64,000 nucleotides of DNA, taken from NCBI GenBank assembly GCA_963978895.1, contig OZ022239.1:33874042-33938041 (forward strand), written 5' to 3'. Below, one piece after another: positions 9,573-21,589 of the stretch; positions within the stretch are counted from its first letter, which is position 1; the number at the start of each line of letters is the position of its first letter. Position numbers and translations under genes: made by a program. The notes under the pieces were generated by a model. The model did no database searches, was not told where the DNA came from, and was given only the letters and a program-made list of their open reading frames with translations. The stretch comes from Erpobdella octoculata (lineage: Eukaryota > Annelida > Clitellata > Hirudinida > Erpobdellidae).

Positions 9573-9712
9573 GTGCCCGGCGTTGCCCGGGATTTTTAGA
9601 GGTTTTCTAATTTTTGTCTCTCTTGATCTCGTTTCCTTCCCCGCTTGCTCTCCCGCTCTCGGTCGCTTTCCCGCTCCGTGTTGCTTTCCTGATCCCGGTC
9701 GCTTTATGTAAA
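9573..9712 (-). mobile_element. Truncated Helitron 3' end
   Basis: On the minus strand this reads GGTCGC/CTCCCGC-type repeats, then a TCTAAAAA spacer and the hairpin CCCGGGCAACGCCGGG. It matches the 3' ends at 27703 and 56710. The terminal CTAG is not preserved (CACACAG instead), so the copy is degenerate. Confidence 0.6.
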
Positions 9713-9829
9713 AAATTTTTATAACTTCAATGTGTTACTTCATGATAACCTAAATATATTGATATTGATGATATTTCCCCCGTAACTCAAACAATAATAA
9801 ATTCTATTAATAACGTTAGCAAGTTTTTG

Positions 9830-10160
9830 ATTTACAGTTATTGTCGCCAGATGGCAACAGGTTATCAATATTAACCCAGATGTGAATTTTTAGATTATCT
9901 TTCATTTTACGTTGATTCCAACGTTTGAATAGAATAAAGTTTAAGATTTTTTCATGAAAATCATTTTCACAGAAGAAAATTGAACTAAACTATGAAAACA
10001 CCACGAATGGATCGTCTCGAAACGCATATAATGTATGACTCCACCCGGCAGAACTGATCCTTCTTAAATGATGATTGGTTATTTCAGGCATGTGCTTGAC
10101 GTGGGCAGCCATTTGTTACGACTTGGCTCATAAACCATCTGATTTCGTAGGATCATTTTA
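9830..10160 (+). repeat. Dispersed repeat R2, most complete copy
   Basis: Begins near TTATTGTCGCCAGATGG and ends at a GATCATTTT block. Partial copies lie at 1690-1810 (left part only), 4881-5038 and 5530-5670 plus 8963-9135. Function unknown. Confidence 0.65.
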
Positions 10161-10378
10161 ATTAAAGAATAATTAAATTATACTTTGGTTTTACACTGAT
10201 TATCTTTATTCATTTTGTTGTGGGTCTAAGTTGTAAGCAGAATAAGAAATAATATAATTTGGTTAAACACGATTATATGAAGAAATAACAAAATAAGCTT
10301 ATTTCAACCATTTAAAAAAACAATAAATTCCGTACTGCGTATAATGCTTTAGAAATTATTTATATAAAAAATTTGTTA

Positions 10379-10494
10379 AAACAAGTAAAGGAAAAACGAG
10401 TTTTTCAACACCAACTTTGATTTCAAATACACTCGATTTAGAAATACGGAAGACGTTCAAATTAAGTTTTTTTTTATTGAATCATGTATTGTCA
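10379..10494 (+). repeat. Repeat R1a, left part (split by two Helitrons)
   Basis: Head of R1a up to TGTATTGTCA. The right part resumes at about 13221. The 2.7 kb between is two Helitrons. Compared with 32745-33011, about 27 bp of R1a is missing at the junction. Confidence 0.8.
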
Positions 10495-11929
10495 TCTATA
10501 TATATAAAAGAACATGTCCTGACTGACTGACTGATAATCAACGCCGAGCTCAAACGCCTCATCCTAGGAACGTGAAATTTAGAACTTATATTACTTTTAT
10601 AGCGTAAACATCCGCTAAGAGAGGATTTTTGAAAATTTTGTTCCTGAAGGGAAGAAACTGGAAAACAAACTTTTTTCTAAAACAATGTATATCTCGAAAA
10701 CCAAAAATGAGGAAATTTTGAAATTTGGTATATGGATTCTTCTTGAAAAATAAAAAGATACGTGTTTCACCATTTTTTGAAAATTCGGTTTCCCGGACCT
10801 CAAATGTTGGTTGGAAAATTGGGTTATTTGGTTTTTAAAGTAGCTGCTACTCAAAAACTGTGAATGCTACAGGAGTAAAAATTAGTATTTAGTTTCTACT
10901 CCCAAAATAATGAAATAAATGTCTTAGCATTTTCTAAAAATTTGGTTTCCAGGACTTCAAATGTGGGGTGGAAAATAGGGTTATTTGTTTTTCAAACTAA
11001 CTGCTACTCAAAAACGGTAAATACCACAGATGTAAAAATTAGTATTTAGTTTCTATTCTAAAAATAAAGATATACGTGTTTTACCATTTTTTTAAAATTT
11101 GGTTTCCAGGATCTCAAATGTGGGATGGAAAATAATGTTATTTGGTTTTTAATGTAACTGCTACTCGAAAAATGTAGATGCTGCAAGAGTAAAAATGAGT
11201 ATTTGGTTTCTACTCCAGAAATAATGATATACGTGTTTTACCATTTTTTGAAAATTTGGTTTCCAGGAGTTCAAATTTGCGGTGGAAAATAGGATTACTT
11301 GGTTTTTAAAGTAACTGCTAATCAAAAACTATAAATGCTACAAAAGTAAAAATAGTTTATTTAGTTTCTACTCTAAAAATAATGATATTTGGTTTCCAGG
11401 ACCTCAAATATGAAGTGGAAAAAGGGTTATTTGATTTTAAAATAACTGCTACTCAAAAACTGTAAGTGCTACAGATGTGAAAATTGGTATTTTGAGGTTT
11501 TGTGCCGGTTAAAAGTAGATGAGTTCAGTTTATCACCGGACGGACGGGCCAAGCCGTTATTTTAGGGTCTTCATAAGGCCCTGCCTAAACCTTAAATCAA
11601 GGTAGGACGGGCCGAGATTTTTAACCAAGTATATAAACATTTTAGTGATTTTAGGGTGTTCAGACGGGCCGGGCTAAACCTGAAGTCAAGGTGGGACGGG
11701 CCGAAGTTTTTCATCAAGTATATAGAATTTCTAGGCCTGTGAAAACGGGCCGGGCCCATATTAGACGAGCCGTGCCGGGCCAGGATATTCGGTTTTTGAA
11801 ACGGGCTGGGCCAAGTTGTCGACGGGCCGAGCCGAGACCTAAAAAATTGATCCGTGCAGTACTCTACTATGTATGCACGGTTCAAATTTTCTAATTTCAT
11901 GCGAGCGAAGCCGCTACGGGCACTGCTAG
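10495..11929 (+). mobile_element. Helitron-like element 1 (non-autonomous)
   Basis: Starts with TCTATATATATAAAAGAAC, then CTGACTGACTGA and a conserved AACGCC..CTCAAACGCC block typical of Helitron 5' ends. It ends GCGAGCGAAGCCGCTACGGG, then CTAG at 11926-11929. The preceding base is A and the following base T, matching Helitron A/T target preference. No Rep/helicase gene is present. Inside is a ~157-bp tandem repeat with units starting CTGCTACTC at 10844, 11001, 11158, 11315 and 11446, followed by a GACGGGCCGGG-rich tail. Confidence 0.85.
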
Positions 11930-13219
11930 TCTATATATATAAAAGAACAATTCCTGACTGACTGGCTGACTGACTGACTGATAATAAACGCCGAGCTCAA
12001 ACGCCTCATCCTAGGAACGTGAAATTTGGAACTTATATTACTTTTATTGCGTAAGCATCCAATAAGAAAGGATTTTTGAAAATTTTTCTCCTGAATGAAA
12101 GAAACTGGAAAACAAACTTTTTTCTAAAACAATGTATATCTCGAAAACCAAAAATGAAGAGATTTTGAAATTTGGTATATGGATTCTTCTTAAAAAATAA
12201 AAAGATAAATGTTTTACCATTTTTTGAAAATTCGGTTTCCCGGACCTCAAATGTGGGTTGGAAAATTGGGTTATTTGGTTTTTAAAGTAGCTGCTACTCA
12301 AAATCTGTGAATGCTACAGGAGTAAAAATTAGTATTTAGTTTCTACTCCAAAAATAATGAAATACGTGTTTTAGCATTTTTTGAAAATTTGGTTTTCAGG
12401 ACTTTAAATGTGGGGTGGAAAATAGGGTTAATTGTTTTTTAAAGTAACTGCTACTCAAAAACTGTAAATGCTACAAAAGTAAAAATTAGTATTTAGTTTC
12501 TACTCTAAAAATAATGATATACGTGTTTCACCATTTTTTGAAAATTTGGTTTCCAGGGCTTCAAATGTGGGGTGGAACATAGGGTTGTTTGGTTTTTAAA
12601 GTAACTGCTACTCAACAACTGTAATTGCTACAGATGTAAAAATTAATACTTAGTATCTACTCAAAAAAAAGATATACGTGTTTCACCATTTTTTAAAACT
12701 TTGGTTTCCATGACTTCAAATGTGGGGTCAAAAAAAAGGTTATTTGATTTTAAAATAACTGCTACTCAACACCTGCAAGCATTACAGATGTAAAACTTAG
12801 TATTTTGAGGTTTTGTGCCGCTTAAAAGTAGCTGAGTCCAGTTTATCACCAGTCGGGCCAAGCCGTTATTTTAGGGTCTTTTTACGGGCCAGGCTAAACT
12901 CCGCTAAACCTTAAATCAAGGTGGTACGGGCCGAGGTTTTTCACTAAGCATATAGACATTTTGGTGATTTTAGGGTCTTCAGACGGGCCGGGCCAAACCT
13001 TAAGTCAAGGTGGGACGGGCCGAAGTTTTTCATCAAGTATAAATAATTTCTAGACCTGTAAAAACAGGCCGGGCCCAAATTAGACGGGCCGTGCCGGGCC
13101 AGGAATTTTGGTTTTGAAACGGGCTGGGCCAAGTTGTTGACGGGCCGAGCCGACACCTATGGATGCACGGTTCAAATTCTCTAATTTCATGCGAGCGAAG
13201 CCGCTACGGGCACGGCTAA
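11930..13219 (+). mobile_element. Helitron-like element 2, head-to-tail with element 1
   Basis: Its first T directly follows the CTAG of element 1, and it repeats the same 5' sequence and the same 3' hairpin, ending CTAA at 13216-13219. It has four ~157-bp internal units (about 12291, 12448, 12605, 12759) against five in element 1. No coding capacity. Confidence 0.85.
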
Positions 13220-13331
13220 TTAGCTTCCTAGCTAGTCAAAAAACTGGTTAAATTTTACTTGCAAGATTTGCTTACAGAGAATGTCACACACACAAACAGA
13301 GATTGTAACATAACAAAAGTTTGTAAAAACT
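13220..13331 (+). repeat. Repeat R1a, right part
   Basis: Resumes with AGCTTCCTAGCTAGTC, then TTGCAAGATTTGC and the AAAGTTTGTAAAAA tail. Completes the copy interrupted by the tandem Helitrons. Confidence 0.8.
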
Positions 13332-13766
13332 TTAGAAACTAAAATCAGTTTTTCACTATTAGCTCTGTTTAAAAATGAAAAGGAATTTATCTAAAGAAAA
13401 AATTTGTTCAATAAAATTTTTGCTACTATATTTATTCTAGTCATAAACTTGTAAAGCTTTATTTTTAACTTTCTCTAAGCCTTTTACCTTTAAAGAGACC
13501 TTTCTCTTGACCTTTGTTGTGGACTAAAAAGGTCAAGGTAAAATAGCAAGGTTGACCTACAAAGTTTTTTCACGCAGCCCACAGCTGCTTATTTACTGAT
13601 TCAATATAAAGTTATTTTCTGGTTTTTTATTTTTTAATAACTTTAAGTAGTTTTTATTAATAATGATTTTATTGCATCTTGTCGGAATACCGCTAAGATA
13701 GGAGTAAAATCAAGAAAATGTGCAATAATTATGCAAAACGGCTTTCCAGCTAGTGAATGTTTCGGG
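13332..13766. other. PEPCK upstream region
   Basis: 435 bp of AT-rich sequence between the R1a tail and the PEPCK promoter. No further gene or transposon is recognised. Any proximal control elements of PEPCK should be here. Confidence 0.4.
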
Positions 13767-13773
13767 TATTTAA
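13767..13773 (+). promoter_or_regulatory. Possible TATA-like box of PEPCK
   Basis: TATTTAA lies about 30 bp before a plausible start region at about 13800 and 119 bp before a good splice donor. Inferred from position only. Confidence 0.3.
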
Positions 13774-13799
13774 GAAAGCTTAGGTGTTCTCTAGCCTGG

Positions 13800-13891
13800 T
13801 AGCGACCTATATTTGTTCACAAGCTGTGTGAGGTCGTGTATATTGCGTCTGCTCGCATCGATTCAGTTTTGTGCTAATTCTGTGCTCAAAT
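13800..13891 (+). other. Probable non-coding 5' exon of PEPCK
   Basis: Ends at an excellent donor (GTAAGT at 13892). The next exon would start after TTTCAG just upstream of the PEPCK ATG, making a 5' UTR intron of about 730 bp. The 5' limit is approximate. Transcript data would settle it. Confidence 0.4.
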
Positions 13892-14634
13892 GTAAGTTTT
13901 TTAATCACATTAGTTATTTTTTGCACAGTAGAATATCTGGTTAAAAGTTATAATTCATAATTTGAGAACGTCAACGTTTATGTGGACCAGTTTTCTTAAC
14001 CTTTCTAAGTTATACGCTTAGGCTTACGACCTCGTCCAATGACTTTGAACTTTCTTGTCGCAAAGTGTTTTGTTGCAGATAACTTTTAGAATATACAAAG
14101 AATACTGTTCTTATTAGTCTTATAAATAAACTATAAAAATAAGTTGCTGATTGGCGGGTTTTTAAAGCAAATTACAGGTTTTTGCTTCAGTTCATGATAA
14201 CCTTTGAAATGTTATTTTTTGAGTTATTTATTGTCATAATTTATTCATCATGTTAAAATGTGCAAAGGAAATGTTCAAAACCTTCTCAATTATAACTTAT
14301 GAGCAACTAATTCCTGGTTAAATTAAAATCATTCAAAGTAAAGGGGGTGTTTAGTTATAATCCATTGAATACTAGAAAAACTAATAAATTTTAGTTTGTA
14401 TCATTTCCAAAGCTTGAGTTTTTCTACTTAGTTTTTCACCCAGCCATCATCATCTAATGAGTACATATTTTTTTTTGGGAATAGAAAAAAGAAGAGAGCT
14501 GACTCTTATGCTTAAAAGTGCAATGGTATTTAAGTTGTGTTGATGATAGAACTGCTGCAATAATATTTAACCTAAATAAAATGTAGATTTTTTTGTACAT
14601 TTACGGATTGAACTTGGTTTCAGTTATAAGAAAA

Positions 14635-17600
14635 ATGGCACTCGATCAGGAGCCCGATATTCCGTTCTACGAAGTTCACGAAGTGGTCGTCCCCCATCTG
14701 GGCAGAGTGCCCATTACGAAGGGAGACTTTCATGCCCTCCCTAAGAAAGTTCAGAAGTTCATCGCTTTCTATGTAAGTGAAAGATGAGAACTGTATTTAT
14801 TTCCGTTCTAATTTCACAGATATTATTTATTTATTTATTTATTTATTAGATTGTGTTTGAGCATTTTCTGTTATATATAAATAGATGAAATCCTGTTGAT
14901 TTTATGTCAGCATTATTTTTTATTTGACGGGTAAGTGACAATTTCTTCAGTCTACTTGTACCTGCCCATGATTGGAGTTTCTATTTAATAATTAAGTTGA
15001 ATTTGTTGTTATAAATAGGTATCAAGTACTTTCAAATGAGATGCATTTTTATTTAATAACAAGAAATCCGATAGAATTTCAGCGTTTTAACAATTTATCT
15101 CAGCTAGCAGTTTTTCTTGTGGGATATTCTGGATGTGTAAACTGAAAATTAAAACTATGAAAAATTGTTGCAATGAAAATGAGAGATAGAGAAGGGGAGG
15201 GATGGAAAAAGAGAGAGAAGGAAAGAGAGAAAAGCAAAAGAAAAAACCCTATCAATGCTGGGTAGTTCTGCTAGTTTCATATAAATACTTTAATTTATTT
15301 ATAAATTAAATTTATTCCATAGGTGGCAGGTAAGCATTTTAAAAAATCATTTAAAAACCATTCACCAGGTGGACTACATGACACCCAGAGGCATCTACAT
15401 CTGTGACGGGTCAGAAGAGGAAGCCCACGAGGTCATAACGAAACTCATGGAAAGAGGAACTTTGGAAAAGCTGGAGAAACATGAGAACTGGTGGATTATC
15501 TTATTTTCATATATGTTATATTTTAGATTTTGTCTCTGTTGTTTGTTTTGGATGACTTGTCAAATTTCAATTTTCTTTTTTGATGGTTTGCAATGCTGTT
15601 ATTAAATGTAGTTGTTTTTAAAAGTATTTCAAACTTGTGTTCGATAAAACTGAGGTGTTTATATTTTGGAGATTCAATAATGATTTTAATTATAGTTTTT
15701 TTATCACATTTTGTAAAAACATGATTGCAGTTTTTAATAATCTCACTTTTTCTTCCCTCATCTCTGAGCAGTTACATCTGTAGAACCGATCCAGCAGACG
15801 TGGCAAGGGTCGAAAGCAAGACCTTTATTGTCACCAAGGACAAGCACACGACCATACCCAACTCTTTGGCAGGTGCAAAAGGAGGCATGGGACTGTGGAT
15901 GGACCCTGAAGAAATGAAAAAGGAGATGGATTCGAGGTTCAAAGATTGCATGGCAGGTTTGTGTTTATTGTGGGAGCAGTTTTTTTGGCAGTAATGATTT
16001 AGGAGAGAGAGATATGTGTCAGTGAAACGCTAACCTCGTTAATAAATAGCACAATATAGATTGAATAAACATTTTGCAGTTAACAAATAGAAACTTTCCA
16101 GCTTTAAATAGCTTTATTGCCTGAATTATTAAAATGTTGTGGTAGATTTCTATGCTAGGCAAGATTCTATCTCTTTTGAGGAATATTGCAATGAACAACA
16201 AGGTTTTATCTATTAAGACATTTAAACTGACCTTGCATTATTTGCAAGCTTTTACACTAAGCCACGTGAGGCCGATTCAACTGGTACAACAATAGATAAA
16301 AAAAACTTAATACTCTGTATGACTTTGAATTTGCTCTCTTTCTCAAGAATGCTAGAAGGCTGCCATCTAGCGACTGTATTGTATTTATATATATGTACCT
16401 TAGCGTAATATGTATATGGATCATATGAAGGCGATTCCAATTGTACGACAATAGAAAAAAAACTTAATGCTTTGTATGACTTTGAATTTGCTCTCTTTCT
16501 CAAGAATGCTAGCAGGCTGCTATCTAGAGACTGTATTGTATTTATATATATGTACCTTAGAGTAATATATATATATATATGGATCATATGAGGGCGATTC
16601 AACCTGTACGACAATAGAAAGAAAACTTAATATTTTGTATGACTTTGAATTTGCCTCCTTGTATTTGATTGACAGGCCGAATGATGTACGTCATCCCCTT
16701 CAGTATGGGTCCGATAGGTTCGGACCTCAGTAAGATTGGAATTCAACTGACTGACTCCAACTACGTGCTGCTGTGCATGAGGATCATGACCAGGGTTTCT
16801 CCAAAAGTCTTGGAAGTTCTTGGCGACCAGGACTTTGTCAAATGCATTCACTCTATGGGATGCCCCAGACCGTGGAGGAGTGGGTGGCTTTGTTTTTAAT
16901 CATTGATGTGTCATTAATGTCCATTAATAAATAAATACATTATTATTATATTCCATTTACTTTGTAATTTTATTCTGATCTTTCCTGATTGCTTACTTTG
17001 ACAGGAAAGGTCATCAACCATTGGCCTTGCAACCCTGAGAAAGTCCTGCTTGCCCACTTTCCAGAAGAAAGAAAAGTTAAGTCATACGGAAGTGGATATG
17101 GTGGAAACTCACTGCTTGGGAAAAAGTGCTTTGCTCTGAGAATTGCATCCAACATTGCCAGAGATGAAGGCTGGCTAGCTGAACACATGTTGGTGAGTTA
17201 TAACTTAGTTCACATTTTTGAACTGATCTTAGAGTACTTAGATGGGGAGAGATTGACTTCATCAAGGTGGAGTGGTATGCTTTATCCTATGCATATTTTT
17301 TGTGGACATTTCTTGGGAAGCTGGTATCATGAGATTGAGCTCAATTGTTTATCTATGGTTTCGTTTTTGCAATAACAGTCACAGATGTGGTATAAGTGGG
17401 AGAGTGCATTTTGGAGAATAATATAACTAAATAAATATACAGAGGAATTGTTGATATCTATTTGATTAAGGATAGATATTATAAATAAGCTTTATTTTGC
17501 CACTCATCAAAGTTACGTTAGAAATTTTGTAACTGTTTTTCTCTACTCATTTGTTGACTCCATTGGTCGTTTCTTCAACCAATCAGATCATGGGTGTTAC

Positions 17601-20142
17601 CAACCCACAAGGAGAGGAATTCTACATAGCTGCTGCTTTCCCGAGCGCCTGTGGCAAGACTAACATGGCTATGCTCAACCCAAATCTTCCTGGGTGGAAA
17701 GTCAGAGTTGTCGGTAAGTTGGTCTGCTTGTATGCATTAGGAATGAGTTTTATTGTATACACCTGTGTGTGGGTGTTGATGTACCTGTGTGTGTGTCTAT
17801 GTGTTTCTGGCAACATAAATGTTTAGCACATGTTTATTTTAAAATTGTGTACATGTGGTTCAATAAGATGTTTATTTATTAGGAGATGTAAATCAATAAA
17901 TTTGAAATAATTTCTATATAATGCCAAATGAATGCTTATGCATGTTTCGTTTAATATTTACTACCATAAGCATTTTTTGATTATTTACCAGGTGACGACA
18001 TCGCATGGATGAAGTTCAACGAGAAAGGTGAGTTAAGGGCCATTAACCCCGAGTATGGATTTTTCGGCGTGGCGCCCGGAACCAACTGGGTGACCAATCC
18101 CAATGCCATGGCCAGCTTCCAGAAGAATGCCATTTTCACGAACGTGGCTAAGAGAGCAGATGGCGGATATTACTGGGAAGGATTGGAGGATGAGTTGCCT
18201 GATGTAAGTCCAGAATAGCAACAGTTATTCCAATCGTTGTATTGGTGGTTATGCATTATAGTTTTGTTTGAAAAGTTTGTACAATAAAAAAGAGGTTTTA
18301 AATTTTGTTCTGATATTGATGCTGGCTATTTATACCCTCAGGATATGGAGGTCACAACTTGGCTCGGTGCGAAGTGGAAGAAGGGAATGCCTGGTATGAC
18401 TTCCCACCCGAACTCCCGTTTCACTGCTCCTGCCTCTCAGTGCCCGATCATCCACCCTAAGTGGGAAGACCCGGCCGGGGTGCCAATCCATGCCATCGTC
18501 TTTGGTGGACGCAGACCCCAAGGTGAGAATTGAAGTGACAAAGGTTATACCAATGATTGCAGTCACATTTATTGACACGACATGAAAGAGATCTGTAGAT
18601 TGTAGTTGTTGAACACTATAGTTGTTACAACAGTAGTAATGTTGAATACAAAGGAATACAAAAATGGTTAATCATGTTTTAGAGTCATCATGTTTAGAGT
18701 CAGGTTTTTGATTCTTGTGGCTGCAAACTTTTGAGAATAGATTCAACTTTTTTTTTCTTCTTTGGGTTGGCAAAGTTTGTATCAGTCTTGCAACTGGGGG
18801 TAATAAATTTAAACACATTCAGTTTTCAAAAACAATGTGAACGTGGCAAGTAAACTGTGGTCTGTAAATCTGTGAGTTGTATTTGATCTGGTCGAGGCTT
18901 ATTTTTCGTTAGAGGAGCATCCCAATGTCATCTCTTTTGCCGTTACGATTTACTTTTTTCAATGTTTTCAGGTGTCCCCCTGGTTTTCGAAACCTTCTCA
19001 TGGGAGCACGGTGTGATGGTGGGAGCGGCCGTCAAGTCCGAGTCTACAGCCGCTGCCGAGTTCAAGGGTAATTTGCTATTTTTAGATTTATGGGGATTTC
19101 CTTATTTGCATATTTACATGTATCTCTGTCAGTATTAATCTAAAGCCACTGATACAAAAACTAGTCATTATTATTATTTAAAACAAAAAATTATTTATAA
19201 TAATTGGTTTTAATAATTTTATAATTAAAAACAAAAGATTTTCTGTTGTTACTGTTTTCTAATTTAGTGAGCTTTTTTGTTGTTAGCAAACGATTTGTTG
19301 CGTTTTACGTTTTATCCGGTAAACGAATTAGAACCGCTGAGATAGTTGAATTTTTAAATTCAACACTCAAGGCAAGACAATCATGCATGACCCGATGGCC
19401 ATGCGTCCGTTCATGGGGTACAACTTCGGTCACTATCTCGACCACTGGTTGAGCATGAACAAGCCAGGAAGAAAGGTAAAATATAAATTTATTTGTTTGT
19501 TAGATTTTAATGAAAGATAATTATTTAGAGTTTCTTTTCTTTCTTAAACTTTTGATAAGTTTTTTTTAAACCATTTTCTAATCGAATGTGAACATAAAAT
19601 TTACAATCCTCAGCTTCCGAGAATTTATCACGTCAACTGGTTCAGGGTCAACGAGCAGGGCAAGTTCTTGTGGCCGGGTTATGGAGACAACATCAGGGTT
19701 ATTGATTGGATGTGCAAGAGGTTGAAGGGTGAGGCCAAGGCGATAGAGACTCCCATTGGCTACCTCCCAGAAAAAGGTGAGACTGTTTGCTGTTCGACCT
19801 GTTTTGCAACATTTGTTTGGCTTAATGTTTAGGCACTAAGCTTTTTCGTCAGATGGTCACTGGTTCTTTTAGGATTTTTTAACAGGAATTTTTGCAAATG
19901 TCAAGGCCTTTTATCTATATCAGTTACTTCAGTTGGGATTTTTTCTCCTCTCAGGCTCCATCGATCTTACGGGCATAGAAGACAAAGTCCACTGGGACGA
20001 GCTGTTCTCCTTGCCGAAAGATTACTGGCTGGAAGACGTGAAGGAGACGAAGAAGTTCCTCGAGGTCGAGGTCGGAGAAGATCTTCCAGCCGAGATCGAG
20101 AGGCAGCTGGTGGAGCAGGAGAAGAGGGTCATGTCTTTGTAA
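14635..20142 (+). CDS. PCK1: Phosphoenolpyruvate carboxykinase [GTP], 12 coding exons
   Basis: Converts oxaloacetate and GTP to phosphoenolpyruvate, CO2 and GDP, the committed step of gluconeogenesis. Exons: 14635-14772, 15369-15490, 15772-15956, 16676-16879, 17005-17192, 17587-17713, 17992-18203, 18342-18522, 18972-19067, 19372-19475, 19614-19776, 19955-20142. All junctions keep phase and give 635 aa, against about 622 (cytosolic) and 640 (mitochondrial) in vertebrates. The active-site loop FPSACGKTN is at residues 297-305, with the reactive Cys301 and P-loop Lys303. [13 protein letters not shown] is at 245-257. Metal ligands by correspondence are Lys257, His277 and Asp324. The N-terminus is acidic ([13 protein letters not shown]), without a mitochondrial targeting signal, so a cytosolic enzyme is likely. 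Most donors are strong; exons 2 and 4 use weak GTGG donors. No frameshift or missing key residue was seen. Confidence 0.96.
16268..16655 (+). repeat. ~160-bp tandem repeat (2.4 copies) in PEPCK intron 3
   Basis: The block containing GACTTTGAATTTGCTCTCT recurs at 16321, 16478 and, shortened, at 16641. Units are about 157 and 163 bp and differ by a few substitutions. The last partial copy ends just before the exon 4 acceptor. Confidence 0.85.
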
Positions 20143-20369
20143 AGGGGAGATTATGATGGCCGCTGTTATTATTGTGGTCGTAAAAGATAATTATAAGATC
20201 ATGATGGAATTTTTCCTGTTTAGTTGTGCTTAATATTTTGCATTTTTTTCTTTTTTTTGCCAAGAGACATTGGTGATGATCGTAATTCAGTGCTACAAAT
20301 TTTCGTATAATTTTCTCGATCACAGTTTTGTTTCGAGTCGTTTTTTTCTGTTTGATTAGCTTTTTGAGA

Positions 20370-20397
20370 GGTCAATCAATCGCTTCATTGATTGACC
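20370..20397 (+). promoter_or_regulatory. Perfect 11-bp stem-loop in the PEPCK 3' UTR
   Basis: GGTCAATCAAT, a 6-base loop, then ATTGATTGACC. It lies 228 bases after the stop and 36 bases before the polyadenylation signal, so it would be in the mRNA. Vertebrate PEPCK mRNAs carry 3' UTR stability elements; a similar role here is only an inference. Confidence 0.4.
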
Positions 20398-20432
20398 GTT
20401 AGGTTGATTGTTGCCATTCAATCGATTGAACA

Positions 20433-20438
20433 AATAAA
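20433..20438 (+). terminator. PEPCK polyadenylation signal AATAAA
   Basis: Canonical hexamer about 290 bases downstream of the stop codon. Confidence 0.6.
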
Positions 20439-20439
20439 T

Positions 20440-21589
20440 GTAGTAGTTCTCCCTGCGAATTGTCGGTGGCTTTTAGTGGATATTACATTTCCTGATTAGG
20501 TATTGTTTTTCGCTAAGAGGGGTAGGTTTTCCATATTTCTAAATCTGTTTTAAAATATGTTATCTTAATTTGTTGATCTGCCTCTGAAAGAATGTGAAGT
20601 CGCAGTTAAGTAGTTATTACCCTAATTATCTGGTAAGTATTCATCAATGATTTGGTTATGGATTGCTCAGTATTTGTTATACCTTTCTATTCAGATCTCT
20701 TCTATTGAAACTAAGTAAAGAATCAGCTCATATGAGTATTTTCAAAATGTCATGCATTGATGTTCAATTTATGCATAATTATATATTAACTTCTAGACTA
20801 ATCATTTATTAGCTTTAAAACAATTATGACTATCTATATTAATCAAAGAGGCTATTATTCTTTTTCATTAACCATTAAATTGATATAATCCATTATATGC
20901 AAACTACACAACATATCATTAAATGCCAAAATTCTTCCGTTAGTTTTTTCTAATTAAATTAAATTTTCCGTGTACTGTAAAACGATACGAATTCATAACG
21001 TGTTTTTTTATTCTAAAGCCACGAATAAAATTCTGGTCGAATAGAGAGCTTGTTTCTATCTAGAGTCTAGAGTAATCTAGACTGGCATATGATCCATATT
21101 TACTATAAGGCTAAGATCAACAAAGGCCTAGTCTGGCCTAGCCCTTGCCTAAATAATGCTGGCCTCAGCTTAGCCGTTTTAGTCCCTGTCAAAATAATGG
21201 TAACGGGTCTGGTGCATATATGGTCTGGTGACTCGACAACTTGGCTAATAACTACCTGCTTTGTAAATGAAATTTAATTCGGTGCATGGGAAATATATAC
21301 TTCTTCAATCAATCTGAGTCCGTGGTTATCACCCCCCGTACCCCCCCCCCCGAAACAGCTGATGACTGGAAAGGGGTAGTTTTTAAATTTTCCACAAAAA
21401 GCACTCACCAGCAAATTCGCTAAATTCAAATAATTCCTAACTGTGGTTAGGGATTTTTTAATTATTTATTTAAACAACAAAAAACCAAAGGATCCCAAAT
21501 AACGGTCATACGGCGAAGCCCAACGACCCTGACAATAATTAGGAAAACATTTTCCAATTCAAAGATATAATAGACATGGACAACTTAAC
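20440..21589. other. Gene-free stretch after PEPCK
   Basis: AT-rich. Contains only a short C-run (about 21340-21351) and, at about 21355, a fragment resembling the CTGATGACTGG motif of the hAT-type MITEs. No gene recognised. Confidence 0.5.

Noticed and set aside
16669..16899. Separate 76-aa gene
   Set aside because: It is PEPCK exon 4 read through its splice sites.
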